Shown here piece after piece: positions 11,819 to 24,598 of a stretch of DNA of 64,000 bases. Source of the DNA: Wyeomyia smithii. Taxonomy: Eukaryota > Arthropoda > Insecta > Diptera > Culicidae. Under the pieces are notes generated by a model. The model was not told the origin of the DNA. It searched no databases and saw nothing but the letters and a program-made list of their open reading frames with translations. Position numbers and translations under genes: made by a program. The DNA is taken from contig NC_073696.1 of NCBI RefSeq assembly GCF_029784165.1, forward strand, positions 100,618,065-100,682,064, read 5' to 3'. The stretch's first letter is position 1, and each line of letters opens with the position of its first letter.

Positions 11819-13196
11819 TGTGACTTCTCAACACTGTTAAAAATTTGTAATTTTAATTGTTAGGATTTGTTTGCTTTCGCAATTAGGACTTATCGTTCGT
11901 AGGGATTTAAACCTACTTGTCAGAATAGGGGAAGTAAACTTATAACTAACTTAATTGCTAACTTATTGGCTATAAAGAGAGCTTATCGTAGCAATTGAGG
12001 ATTGCAACGATTTTTGTCGAAAATTGTTAATAATTTTATTTGACATAGCTTCTAATGGTTCAACACCAGTAAGTCTATGTAATTCGAGTGTACCAAACCA
12101 AGGAGGACGCTTCAAAATCATTTTCAGAATTTTATTCTGAATCCTTTGGAGCGTTTTGTTCCTTGTTGAACAGCAACTTGACCAGATCGGTACAGCATAA
12201 AGCATTGCTGGTCTAAAAAATTGTTTGTAAATCAAAAGTTTGTTCTTTAAACAAAGTTTAGAATTCCTGTCAATGAAAGGATATAGACATCTCGTATATT
12301 TGATGTACTTGGCTTGTATACTTTCAATGTGCTCTTTGAAAATAAGTTTTTATCGTAAATTAGTCCCAAGTACTTAACCTTGTCAGACCAACTTAAAATA
12401 ACCCTATTCATCTTGACAACGTGATTATTGTTTGGCTTGAAGAAAGAAGCCCTAGGCTTATGCGGAAAAATTATCATTTGAATTTTAGAAGCATTGGGAG
12501 GGATTTCCACTTTTGCAAGTAGGAAGAAAAAATATTTAAACTTTTCTGCAATCGGCTGCATATGACACGAATGCTTTTTCCTTTTACGGAAATGCTTGTG
12601 TCATCGCAGAACAATGACTTTGTGCATCCTGGAGGCAAATCAGGAAGATATGAAGTGAATATGTTGTACAGGACTGGACCCCAGATTTTGAATTCTGATA
12701 GACAACCTGCAGAGTTCGATCAGTAAGATAATTTTTTAAAATTTTGATTAGGAAAATTGGGAAATTTAAAGTTTGCAATTTCGCAATCAAACCTTTATGC
12801 CAAACCCTGCCGAATGCTTTTTCTATGTCTAAAAGAGCAGCTCCAGTGGAATAACCTTCAGATTTGTTAGCTTGTATCATATTAGTAACTCTGAGCAATT
12901 GATGAGTTGTGGAATGCCCATGGCGAAATCAAACTGTTCATCTGCAAAAATTGAATTTTCGTTGATGTGTGACATCATTCGGTTAAGAATAATTCTCTCA
13001 AACAGTTTACTTATTGAAGAAAGCAAACTGATTGGTCGATAACTTGAAACTTCGGCTGGATTCTTATCCGGTTATAAAATTGGAGTATTTTTTGCATTTT
13101 TCCATAATTTGGGAAAATATGCAATTTTGAAGCAGCAATTGAAAATTTTCATCAAAAATTCAATTGTGCTTTCAGGGAGATGTTTGATTAGTATAT
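11819..13196 (-). pseudogene. 5'-truncated Jockey/Juan-like LINE (reverse transcriptase part)
   Basis: On the minus strand this is a close, mostly collinear copy of 38459-39880, the 3' half of the full-length element. It covers the 3' untranslated region, the reverse transcriptase with the FCDDTS catalytic motif (near 12597-12612) and the C-terminus. Homology begins at gtgacttctc (11819) and stops abruptly at about 13196, the usual 5' truncation of LINE copies. It has a 43-bp deletion at about 12681, which removes the segment containing the conserved PQG motif and shifts the frame, and further small indels break it into short frames (11963-12235, 12247-12561, 12584-12898). Nucleotide identity to the longer copy looks well above 90 percent by eye, so the insertion is recent. 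No target duplication could be fixed. Confidence 0.9.
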
Positions 13197-14442
13197 AAAA
13201 CGGATCGACAATCGATTATATGCAACGCTTTGTATGTTCAACTGTCACAATGTTGCGTGTTTTAAGTACTTTGGGTGCATCGAATAAATGCGACCCAAAA
13301 TGAATTACATGATGGCCCATTAATTTAGAATATTTAAAATATTAAAAAAATGTTACTTGGAGAAATGGTTGTTTTGAGTTGCTTCATGAAAATTAGGAAA
13401 AAAACATTTATTTGGTTTAAGAAAACTCACGAAGATGTTTTCAGCATTTATTCTATTTTGAAGTCGGATACTAACAAGGTAAAACGTACTGGAAATCTTT
13501 TTTAAAAAACAAAATTTTATTTTATTAAAAAGTATCCAACCACAAATATTTTCGAGTGAAACTGTATTTCTCGACACACGTCTCCAAAATAACTTAACCA
13601 ATCATTCGATCTTACGGATAACGTTGAATGATATTCAAATTTTGATCTCTGTGAATTATGGTTTCAGTTGCAATGGAACGATTTTAATTTTCTTCCATCA
13701 GACAATTTCAATGATAACTATTAAGGCTTCTCTTTTCAAAAATTTAAATGAAACATTCATAGGATAGATGTTTTATTCATGTCACTTTTGCTTCCACGGC
13801 CAACATTTATTAATTTTTATACTTTATAATAAACTTGTTAGGCATGCGTCGCTGCGCCTTTTATTTTATGACGATAATCATTTATGTATTCAATGTGTTA
13901 TAATGCCTAACAATCATAAACATTACTATGTCATGTTCATGGTGCTGTTTTGTATTTTGCCGAAAATCAGGTTTCCTAAATCATGTTTCTTGGCAGCTCT
14001 TATTTTTATCAACACACCAATAACACATTCGGGTAATCGGGGTTATTTGGATTGGCCTGAAATAGCTCAACCATTATTCTAATGTTCAATCAAGTAATAC
14101 ATGCAGAAGAACTCAGGTGTTAAATTGTTTTAATTAAAAATTTAAATAGTATTCTTGTTTTACAAATAAGAAGGGTATACATCCATTTTTATAACTACCT
14201 CAACTCTATTCGAGGTTCAAATTGTTAAAAAATTACTCTTGGACTGCTAGTGTTGGGTAAAAAACAATTATTTCTGTGATTTTAAAGATAGACTTCAAAA
14301 GGACCAATGATAAATATGTTGAGGACTATATTTCAGAATTAGTCCAATTCAACTTCACTTTAACGAGGTTTTTTTTCGTGACGAAAAATCGGAAGGTTTA
14401 TGTGCAAAACCACGATCGTAAGGCTGACGTAGAACTACATAA
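13197..14442. other. No supported feature
   Basis: AT-rich sequence. Open frames at 13353-13601 (minus) and 13768-14082 (plus) have no recognisable domain and atypical composition, and I treat them as chance. Confidence 0.4.
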
Positions 14443-14552
14443 GGGGCCATCCACATACCACGTGGACAGATTTTTAACGATTATTCTTTTTTTTGTGAGG
14501 ACAGTGGACCCCCCCTCCCCCCAAGCTGTCCACGTGGTATGTGGATGGCCCC
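14443..14552. mobile_element. MITE with GGGGCCATCCACAT ends (PIF/Harbinger-like), copy 1
   Basis: A 110-bp element whose terminal inverted repeats begin ggggccatccacataccac (14443) and pair with the complement ending at 14552, about 26 bp per arm. The flanks are TAA and CAA, an imperfect version of the 3-bp TTA target duplication seen at the second copy (53162-53323). It encodes nothing. The class assignment rests on the TWA-type target site and is tentative. Confidence 0.75.
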
Positions 14553-14739
14553 CAAGGCTGTTTGTTACATTGCTTGCACTATTGCATTCCAGAATGATTG
14601 CAAGGGAAGAGCTCGAAGCAAACTTCTCCTTTTGATTAATTTTTCGAATGATGGACGCTGATATTACGCTGGATTAACTTGTACCAATATGTTTACATCA
14701 ATTACATTTATCCAACACTACTAAAATCACTTTGGAAAT

Positions 14740-15420
14740 AATGTGGTGGCCCTAAAAAGTTCAAAATGGCATTTGGGGCCTCTGGATCATCCCGTTTTCG
14801 AAAATACTTATTTTAGATGGTTTTTGTCCTTTTCTCCAGAAACCTTGTATTTCAATATCACAATAGGGGTCTTCACATCGAGTTCGTATACGAATACCCA
14901 GCCGTAAACTGTGTATCTTCCATTACTCGTCAATGGAGGTGAGTATTTTTACGGCTGGGTATTTGTTTACGAGCTCGACATGAATACCCATAATATATTT
15001 CAGGCCTCTGGGTATCGTTCTGCATATACCCACGTTGAGTATTTGATTTGATCATTTTTGGCTGTTTTCCAGACATCACCATCTTGGATTTCAAAGCAGT
15101 GCTTGGAGTCGATTTTCGGTCTTTGGCATCATATCGGATCTAGAATGATCATTTGTGGTAATTCCAGCAACCGGACGTTGCCACTTCCGATTTCAAAGGG
15201 GTGTCTGGGGTTAATTTTAGGCTTCTCGCCATCTCGAAATTTAAAATGATGTATAGATTCGGTTTCTGGTCTCTGAGCATCATTTCGATTTCGGGATGAC
15301 CTTTTTTGGCTATTTTTCATTAACCTGAGATTGTCGCTTTGGATTTCAAAATGACATCTTGAGTTGATTTGCGGCCTTCGGGCATCATCTCGATTCCAGA
15401 AACACCCATATACTCTATTG
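14740..15420. repeat. Degenerate ~103-bp tandem repeat
   Basis: The phrases ttggatttcaaa and cggtctttggcatcat, with variants (ggcctctgggtatc, cggccttcgggcatcatc, ctcgattccagaa), recur at roughly 50- or 103-bp spacing. A related vocabulary (ccagaaaccggaagtcg, gattttcg) reappears at 24790-25220. This is an old dispersed tandem repeat. A small hairpin element sits inside it at 14878-14978. Confidence 0.55.
14878..14978. mobile_element. ~100-bp hairpin MITE
   Basis: The left arm tcgagttcgtatacgaatac plus ccagccgtaaa (14878-14908) is the imperfect complement of 14947-14978 (ttttacggctgggtattt through gagctcga). The centre also pairs (cttccatt/aatggag), so nearly the whole unit folds on itself. 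It interrupts the degenerate tandem repeat. Confidence 0.65.
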
Positions 15421-15954
15421 CGATAAAATCTGTAGGATCAAATGCTAAAAGATTTCATTGAAAATCATATTACTGCAAATGAAATTTGTCAATTCAATTC
15501 TTTTTCAATGCAAGAGAAGGTTTTTCGCGAGATGTAAAGATTTTGGCTTTTCAGAGTGTACTCGAGAGCATTAATCTTCTTGAAGGTTAGATTGTATGGC
15601 GAAATCCGAAACACTTTCAGGCCTTTATAAAACTTGCTGTGACAACGAGAAGTTGGAAAATGGCAATGTTTATATTATGAAGAGCGTAGGTTATTGATAC
15701 AGCCTTTAAAAATATCAATTTTTGTTACAATTCTTACCCCGAAAGCTGTGAAATTTTCTTATTTTCCACTAATGTGAGAACAGAAGCTTCGCCAGCGAGA
15801 ACAGGAGTTAAGTGAGTATTGCAATTTCCTTTGAAATCTACTTCAAATTGTTAATAAAAATATATTCAAACCAGTTAGGACGTACCACAAAAATTACGAA
15901 AATTATGCAAAGTTGTCTTTGACTCTTAGTTTTTTCTTGTTGAGAAAAAAAACA

Positions 15955-16259
15955 GCGATAGAAAGAAGGAGCGCGAGCGAAAGAGAGAGATAGAGAGAGC
16001 AAGAAAAATAGAGAGAGAGTGAGAAAAAAGGAGATAGGAAGAAAGAGAGAGCAAGATAGAGAGAGAAAGAGAGAACAAAATAGAGGAAGAGAGAGAGAAA
16101 TTCAGGAAGAGAGAAAGAGGAAAGAGGGGGAGAAAAAGAGAAATAGATGGAAAAAGAGGAAAAGAGGAAGAGAGAGATGAAGGAAGAAGAGAGAAAGGGC
16201 GAGAGAGAGAAAGAGGAAGAGTGAGAGAGAGAGAGGGGGAGAGAGAGAGGGAAAGAGGA

Positions 16260-16292
<33 letters not shown>

Positions 16293-16304
16293 AAGAGGAA
16301 GAGT

Positions 16305-16373
<69 letters not shown>

Positions 16374-16399
16374 GAGAGAGGAGAAGAGAGAGAGAAATT
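15955..16399. repeat. Long GA-rich (purine) simple-sequence tract
   Basis: About 445 bp of nearly pure purine on the + strand, with GAGA dinucleotide runs. The densest block is 16308-16380, a continuous (AG)n. The long Ser/Leu and Arg/Glu frames on the two strands are artefacts of the repeat. In flies such tracts can bind GAGA factor and form triplexes; nothing shows that here. Confidence 0.9.
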
Positions 16400-16811
16400 A
16401 TGCGAAAAGTGAAACATACTATCTCTACAAATTTACTTTGGTCAATATTCAAAAGTTTAAGCAACCAATAAAAAACGCGCTCAGTATGATTTCTAAGGAT
16501 AGATCAATATGATTTTTTGAAGCACACATTCACACCTGCAAACACCAAAATCGGATAATAAATTGGTATACATCACAAAAAATTTTTGAATGATAGACTA
16601 TTTTATATCATCATCAATGTTAATAATTTTTATCTAACACTAATAAAATAACTCTCTGAAAATAATGCGGCGGCCCTAAAAAGATTAAAAGCGGCAACTA
16701 AGATCGATTTACGGTGTATGAATATTGTTCCGGCGATTTCAGAAATGAACCAACTGTTCACTGAATTCTTTAGCAACACGAAGCTTTAAGCTAAAATATA
16801 ATCATTTAGAG

Positions 16812-17122
16812 CAGCGGTTCTCAACCTGGGGTACGCGTACCCCTAGGGGTACGCGAGAGCCTTCAGTGGGTACACGAAAGAAAAATCAGTAATGGCGGAC
16901 AAAGCAATTTTTTTTATAATACTTTATTTGTTGTTCAAGCTTCCTCTTAAAACATGACTGTAGCAATCAAACAAATCACAGCTCAATTTTAAAGCTAAAC
17001 TAGACTAGCACAACATGATCTACCACTCTCCCACTCTGCGAGAACATTCCAAGCCAGGGGGTACATTGATTTGGAAAATATCGCCAAAGGGTACGCGGAC
17101 AAAAAAAGGTTGAGAACCGATG
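16812..17122. mobile_element. hAT-type MITE with 8-bp target duplication
   Basis: The ends are cagcggttctcaacc (16812-16826) and ggttgagaaccgatg (17108-17122), inverted repeats matching at 14 of 15 positions. They are flanked by a perfect 8-bp direct repeat, atttagag, at 16804-16811 and 17123-17130. CAG-type ends with 8-bp duplications are the signature of hAT elements. Subterminal ggggtacgcg motifs are also inverted (16829-16855 and 17090-17099). The 311-bp interior encodes no transposase, so the element is non-autonomous. Confidence 0.92.
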
Positions 17123-17130
17123 ATTTAGAG

Positions 17131-20100
17131 AATCAATTCAAATTTATCTTATTTCACTTACAATTTTCAGTGAATCGCCTATAGGATACCGCATGTGTTT
17201 TAGGTTAAGCGCTTTCCTTCCTGCTGTTATTTTATAAATTATGTTAAGTACATTATATAAGTGTATTTATATAGAACTTACGTTGTAGCCTAAGATATTG
17301 AAAAAAATTCCAGATTGATGTAATTTTTAACTTATAGGTGTTTAAGTTATAAGCAATAAGTATTCAAGATATTATAAATTCACTACCGCACAGTACCCTT
17401 ACTAACACGCAGAGAATTCTAAGTAAGAATCCCAGGATACCTTCAACTCGGTGACGGAATCGTGAAAGTAATCACAAACACGATCCGGAGGATTCCCACT
17501 CAGGGTTCTTATTCAAGAATCCTAGAGCCATATACAGGGCATTCCTGAGGATTCTTTTTTCAGGAATTCTTTTCAAGGACGCTCACGAATCCGGGTATGA
17601 TCTTTGATCAGCAAAGTCAATCACTTCGACACTGCAAGGAAGCGGCACGTCTATTGTTGATTAGGCATAGACACAAATATCATCCCGAACCCGGAAATAC
17701 TCCTATAAAGTGGTCGATTGCCGGCTTCCACCCGGTTCCGAAGATACCCATGTTTACGCCATAAATCGGCTCTAGATGCCATTTTAAATTTTTTAAGTGT
17801 TAGCAGATTATTTCCAGAGTTAAACAGCCTCATGTAGTTTGACATCAATTTGCGATCGCTGCTTTGCATCGCATCTCTGTGCTATTCTCGACAGTGAGAA
17901 TAAGCAACTCTTCTGATAACACAGTGCAAAGTTGTTTTCGCGCTGAAAATTCGACACATGCACGCAAGCACCTACCGCTGATGCTGCCGCTGCCGCACAA
18001 AGGCGACTTTTTGTACTCGAACTTCCTAAGAGTTGTAGTTCTACGTCAAAAAACGAAATTTTAATAAAAATGATCGTTCAGCGATTGTGAATAACCCTGA
18101 AAAAACGCATAAATCGCAAATATGTTCAATCCAGTACGAAAGACAATAGTAAATTCCCATCATGGATATTTTCGAAGGCTTTCCTACCACCGCGAACCTT
18201 TTCAAGTTTATTCTTTTATTCATCTAATCAAATAGAAACTCTCTATTCCGGTTTCAACACAGTCATTTGGAGTATTTGAATCGTTTGTTTGACAAACCGC
18301 CAGTACATCGTGACTATCGTGTAGATTTGGGTGGATTTTCAAATAAACCATCTGTGTATTCAGCAGAGCGCTTGATAGACTCGAAATTCCGATGCTAATT
18401 TTATGCCTCAGAAAAAAGTAACTGAGTTGACAGTTCTTATCTGGAATCAGTTGCATCCAATGGACCGCTGACAGATAAGTGTTGTAAAAGTCTAGAAGCT
18501 ATAAATGAATCATTTTAATAATATTTCTCAATTTGACTCCTAAAACTATGCTAAATTCGAAAAGGTAAATCAAATAGTGATTGTTGATAATGAGCATCTT
18601 TGTATGTGCTGCCACAAATTTAAAAGTATATCCCACTACTCCACTCTTAATTATGCTGCATAGAGTTCACATTATGATAGCCCAATAAAATTAAATATTC
18701 AATGAAAATTTACAAATGATTATAATACATCTTATCGGATGCAAAATTTTCATTAACTGCATTGAAAATAAGCTCTATCAAGGCGTTCAGGCGTATATTC
18801 GCTGCTGATAGGGACTTTCATTTAACTACAATGAATAAATCAGCATTTCATTTCATTACTACGAGAGTACTGTTAATATGAAAAGCATTATCTTCGCTGT
18901 AGTCGATTAAAGACACAGCAAATGAGCTTCTCAACAACAGCGGTGACACTTTCTAATGTCGTTTGTAAATTAAAGCTTTCCGATGGGCATCTTGTTGAGA
19001 GTTTCTGTTTTGAATACATTTACGTTTATAAGCTGATATAGATGAAAATACGAAGCAAGTTGAACCGCCTGTTGATAACGGACTTAGTATATATGACTAC
19101 TGATAAAGAATCTACTACTGTCACTGTATGTAAGTTGTTACATTTTTCAAAAGCCTTTGAAAGTCTCTATCTAAATAATGTTTGCAATTATATTATCACT
19201 GCTGTCGTCAGGTGGAACCGTACTATAAAACTACTAAGTTTCTAAAATAGCTGCGTATTTATGAAAATGTATGACTATTTCACGTTAACATAAAATAAAT
19301 TCGCTCACGGTTTTATGGCACACAACTGATGTGCAGTTTCATCAGTCTCAAAACAATTCAAAACAACAGTAACTAACTTTCGACAGCTGAACCAACAACG
19401 GTCGATCCACGAAAACCCATATTAAAAACATCTATAATCTCATGCACTTTCGTTGCTATTGTTGCCTCTTTTTTATCCATCAAATGCGACTTTTCGTATT
19501 CGCCTCCCAATAAACTGTCGTACGCTTGGCAAACATGCCACAATTTACAATTGTAATGATTTGCATGCATAAACGAGCACCAAACAACAGTCCCCCGCTG
19601 AATGAGCGGCAGTTTTCTTTTCACAGCAGCGTTGAGAATTGAACATAAAGTGCCACGAAACTCACAGTTCCAACGCTTAGTGTGCTTGTTTTTGCGTGGC
19701 TTATTGACACGTACACCGTTATCATTTTATGAGGCCCGGCTGCAGTTTCTCTAGCCCAGCCAGGCTAATGCGACAAGCATTATGCACCATGCAGCTGCAG
19801 CATAACCGTTATTCGGTGCAAAATTGTTATTTTTGGGTCACGTTATAAGGCTCGTTAATAAATGCTAATTTAAAACCTATATCCCATTTGTAGAGAAATA
19901 ATTACCCGCGGCAGATCCTAGAGAAATCAATTAAATTTGGCATTCATGTGAAAATATAAGTATCCCTGAACTTAGAAAGTAGCAATAGATATGCTGATAT
20001 CGTAAAATAGATTTTAAAGTTTTGTCTGGCGCATCAGCCTAGTACCTTGCGTGCACACTGCATGCATTCGGTATTATCACTGCAACGGTAGCTGGGTTTG

Positions 20101-20589
20101 TTTCCAGATTACCACGCTAAGGTCGGTTAAAGTTTCATTATCTGGTAACTGAAGGAAAATTTTACTCGAAATAATTGTTTAGCGATTGGTGCGCAATTTC
20201 TCATACTACACAATGAGACAAAGCCAATTGTTGGATTCTTTGGTCTGTAACCGTCGCTCTTATACTTTTGCCATTATCTGGCGAAAAGTACTTCAGTCTC
20301 AATCCAAGTCATCAAATAGCATCGATGCGAAAAATGCCAGTCTGTGATTGTCTGAAATAATGGAGAATTGGTGAGCTCTTCCAGCTTAACACAAAGAGTT
20401 AGAGTATGAAAAAATAACTGAAATTTGTGTTTGTTTCGAGCATTACTCTTTGGGACGCGAACATGACAGATATTTATTTGTGCTGAATGCAAAAAATAGT
20501 CCCCAAAACATTCCTAACTTGATTGCAAACCAAACTTCAAAGTGAAAACTACTCACTTTACTTCACTTTTATGGCGACAGGTCGTTAAC
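17131..20589. other. No supported gene; weak GGATTC-type repeat at 17410-17585
   Basis: The stretch 17410-17585 contains several forms of aggattct/agaatcct on both strands, a weak short-period repeat. The remaining sequence is AT-rich, with open frames under about 85 codons and no recognisable domain. I see no RNA gene. Confidence 0.4.
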
Positions 20590-22330
20590 GACCCACTGCC
20601 GAATCCAGAATACGTCTTTACATCCCACCGGCCGATTGGGTATCCTCATTCACACCACATATCCAGCGAGTACGGGGTCTACCGACTTCTGCCGGGCTCT
20701 CTGCTGAATATTGTCTCCGCTGATCGCTCCTGCGACATTCGTGTCACGTAGCAAGCCAATGCTTTTTTTAAGCATGATGATCCGCATGTTGGTATGCTTG
20801 GTACACCTCGTGATTCGTTCGCTTGCGTCACACTTCATTCTCCAGTTTTCCGCCAAGTGTTAAACGCAGAATCCTACGCTCGAAGACCCCAAGTGCTCGT
20901 CGGTCGGCCTCCTTCATCGACCAACACTCATGGCCCTAGAGTACCACCGGGAGAATCAGCGTCCTGAAAAGCGCAAATTTCGTGCGAACATGCATGCTGT
21001 GGGATCTCAGCTGGCTACGTAAACCGTAAAAGGTCCTGTTTGCGGTCGCTTTACTTCGCGGCTAACGTCGTTATCACACGTTACGAGAATACAAATCCAA
21101 GACTCAACGAACTTCCACGCTCTCCACCAGCCACCAAGTACTTTGTTTTGGTAGAGTTAATGGTAAGTCCAATTATCGCTAGTTCCCACCGCTCTGCGAC
21201 CGACGATATCAATACCACCTGCAAAGCCAAGGAGCATATGAAACTTTGAGATAATAGTACCGCTTCTTTGCACACCAGCTCTCCGTACTGCACCTTCTAA
21301 GGCAATGTTAAACAACAGGTTCGGGACTGCGAAACCCTGCTTCAGACTGTTATCGTCACGAACGGGTCTTAAATTAAGACCGCAATCTTGATATTTGGTG
21401 AAAAACCGTCAAGGGTGGCACGAATCAGGGGCAATCGTGTTCAAACATTATCTGCAATAATTAGTTGCGTTTAACTGAATCGTATGCCGCCTTGAAGTCT
21501 ATACACAGATGATGACTTCAAGGCACTAGTACTTTTCGATAAAGGCTTCTCCCAACTGTCTATTACACAGGATGCGGGAGAAAATCTCGTAGTCAGAATA
21601 CAGGAGTGCTATGCCTCGATAATTACTGTAATCGAGTCGGTGGCCCTTTTTATAGACTGGACGAATGAGTCGGCCCAAACTTTTAAGATGAGCCATTGCT
21701 TACTCCCAGCTTTGAGAGGTTCGGTAGGGAGGCCGTCCTTTCCAGCTGTTTTTTTACAAGCTGCTTTGTGGCTCTTTTCAAGCTTCCCTGACCTCGTCCA
21801 AGCTTGGCGGATACACAGCTTGTTCATCCTCTTCAATTTCTCTCCCGTTTTTGTCGATGGCTCTATCCTCTTCGCCGTGATGCACTACCTCTAAATTTCG
21901 TTTCCATCACATGGCCACCTGTGTCCCATTGGTTATCAGGTTCCCTTCCTTGTCGCTTAACATGGCAGGGATTGGTACCGTCCGGTTTACCACCCTGTAG
22001 AAACTTCTCGTGTCGGAGAAGGTAGTCTCCCTCGCAAGAGATCGTTCGCAGTGTTCACGTTTCTTGCGTTGATTGAGTCTCTTTTCGGCTGCTGTAGCCC
22101 CTCGATAACTTTCCCTTGTCTGGCTGCCGAGTCACACAATTTGCTGCCACCATCGTGTGAGCACGGGCCCGGTTTTTCTCGTCCGCCATCTCTTGACGCT
22201 CCGCATCGAACTCAGTAGTAACTCCGTCAGCTGACAACCTCCGAATGTCCAACCGTATCTTCCTTACAGTACTCGTCTTATATACGTTGGTCAGCCGGGT
22301 GCGAACCGTTCCTACCACGAGATGTTGGTC
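20590..22330 (-). pseudogene. RTE-like LINE remnant (EN/RT polyprotein fragments)
   Basis: On the minus strand, scattered pieces of a non-LTR reverse transcriptase appear in order. AGKDGLPTEPLKAGS (around 21750) belongs to the N-terminal part of the RT. INSTKTKYLVAGGERG (around 21120-21170) follows the catalytic region. GHECWSMKEADRRALGVFER (around 20890-20945) belongs to the C-terminal thumb/connection region. The pieces lie in different frames, with stops and missing blocks. These phrases are characteristic of insect RTE-type LINEs; the exact clade is inferred from memory. A second remnant of the same kind lies at 51871-52790. The element is dead. Confidence 0.75.
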
Positions 22331-23404
22331 TAAGACGACGTTTGGGCCTCAGAAGGACCGTAAATTTATGTAAACTGAGAAATTTCGAAGCTCAACCAGC
22401 TCTCTGGCTAAGATGCCCACGCATGCCGGTTCGAGTGGAGTTCTGACGTTTCAAGTACCGAGTTTCCAATAATTGTCCCTTTTCGTTCGCCTGGGTCGAT
22501 ACCAATTGTTCCCATTCGTTGGGTTGTTCGTTGTAGGGTACCTTCGGCATATTGCCTTACTAGGGCTGCGATGCCTAGTCTCGCGACGGGGCTGCCGTCT
22601 TAGGTGTAGGTGCATTTTGTAATTCAGCCGTCCGCTGCGGATCAGTCGCTGTTTGAGCCGCCCCTGACATGAGGGAACAGACGGAGAACAGTACCCCCTC
22701 CTCTGTCAGCATACGACCAAATTTTCCACCGGTTCACCGATCTTCTCTTGGTTGCTCGGATCCCAGTTGGTACCACGTGGAGGTAGGGTTGGGAGTTGCT
22801 GGGTTTTATGGCCTGGACAACACCGGGGTTTATTTTATGTCAACTAGTACGGATTTTAATGTTCTACTGGTCCGCTTTGCACAACAGTTTACGACCCAAG
22901 TGTAACCTACGTGTTTCTAATTTCGACGTTAAGGGGGAAAGTTGGCTATTTAGACAAAGTATACACTAGTAACAATTCTTGTCTCCATCCTAGGACAATT
23001 GGTCTACCAGACAAAGAAAGTAACCCAAGAGTAGCATGCTGCTCTCCTTAGATTGCTACTGTGTAGTTGTTTGTAGTGTAGTAGTGTGTGTAGATGTTTA
23101 GTTCTGAAATATCGAATATTTTTTTTACTAACCAGGACTTAATTTGACTAGCTCTAGTTACCATTCGTTCAAATATACCACCATTGCATGACATGGGCCT
23201 TTACCATGAGATATTACAAAGAAATGTCACTGTAAGTTACTATATGGTACTATATCTAGAATCAAATCGACATGATTTTTTTTTTCATTTTCAGAATTGC
23301 TATTACTTGGATATGGAAACATACACAGCTAATGTGTTTAAACTTAAGACTGCAGTTATCTTAACAATATCCATTTTCTCAAAGTATTTTCTCCAACTTT
23401 ATAC
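22331..23404. other. GC-richer flank of the LINE remnant, then AT-rich DNA
   Basis: 22331-22910 keeps the higher G+C of the neighbouring LINE remnant and may be its 5' part, but no endonuclease motif could be read. 22911-23404 is AT-rich with nothing recognisable. Confidence 0.35.
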
Positions 23405-24598
23405 TAAACTAGCTGAATGTACCCGGCCTTTCTCGTGTAAAAATTTCTGCTTTTTCCATAATTCTCTATATTTATATTTATTTTTCCCAACCCATCATTT
23501 TAAATAACATTTCTATTTTAGTTACAAACCTGCTTATATACCACCTTTTTCGTTGATTGACAATCGATGAGGAGGCATTCCAGCTGGGTCGAGTTAGTTC
23601 AAAAATTCCGTTGGAAAATGGATTGCCTCATCAGCATCTTCGACGGTATCGATTAACTTACAATAAACTCAAATTACACCGAAATTACATAATCAATAGC
23701 CTAAAGTCATCTCTGATATTTAAAATTATTGCTTGCTTTGTCTTCTCGTTTCACTTTTTTGTGTGAACAATATCGATATCATCCTTATAGTTGAACATCA
23801 GTCTTCATGAATTAATTAACAATTTGGAGATAAGGGGACTATCTCAACATTTTCCTCAAATTTTGAATAACTTCCAATGCAGAAAAACAACTCTTACTAT
23901 ACCAAACGTTCGGACACCAATTTTCGGTTTTGGGGAGTCGACTCTTACCTATGAACCTTATTATCAAATCAAGCAGTATTTGGATATTTTTCTTCTTGAA
24001 TTTAAAAATAGCGTTGGACGCTCGTTATCATTTTCTGAACATAGTTCTCTTTCTAGAAATATTGACATTATTTAACCATTTTGCTCAGTTTTACACAGCT
24101 TGGCAGAAAGCAGTAATCGCGGAATTGATTTCAAAACAACGTTTCAATATTACGTCCAAGCCTTCTTCTGTATTCTAGTAACCCTTCCAAAAAATGTAAT
24201 CCGCCATGTACGATTTAAAAATGTGCGCCAGACATGAATATTTGGATTATGGCCGTCATCTTGAAATCTAGAATATACATATTGCAGAGCACATATTCAA
24301 GGAGGGCATGAAAATTAGTCTCTGGAAATCATTTTCCGGTCTCCAGAAATGACCAAAGGCCTAAAAACTATCGTATTCATTCAGAAAGTTTCCATAATAC
24401 ATGAAAAAACTTGATTTTCTGACCAATTAAGACCCCCTCCTCCTTTGGGGGTTGCTCTTTCCTCTTCCCAAAATTTCTATGACCACTTCCTCTGTACAAA
24501 AAACACGATTGCCAAGTTTTGTTGAAATCGGTACAGTCATTCGAGAGTTATGCTGGAACATACATACATACAAACAAAACTTTTTTTTAAATAAATAG
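23405..24598 (+). repeat. Dispersed repeat ending in CATACATACATACAAA
   Basis: It starts near actagctgaatgtacccgg (23409), a phrase common at the start of insect repeats, and ends with gttgaaatcggtacagtcat, gagagttatgctggaacat and a short CATA tract running into T/A-rich DNA at 24598. The last ~280 bp are repeated in direct orientation at 25146-25430. No protein is preserved. The class is unresolved. Confidence 0.5.
24320..24598 (+). repeat. Direct repeat arm 1 (3' end of dispersed repeat)
   Basis: It matches 25146-25430 in order: gtctctgg, catcaacttccgg-like text, aggtttccat, a C/T-rich block, tatgaccacttcct, gccaagtttggttgaaatcgg-like text, gagagttatgctggaacat, CATACATA and taaatag. The copies are diverged, so the duplication is old. 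Confidence 0.65.

Noticed and set aside
15926..16512. Long Ser/Leu and Arg/Glu open frames over the GA tract
   Set aside because: They arise from the AG dinucleotide repeat read in all frames, and have no domain structure or independent evidence of coding.
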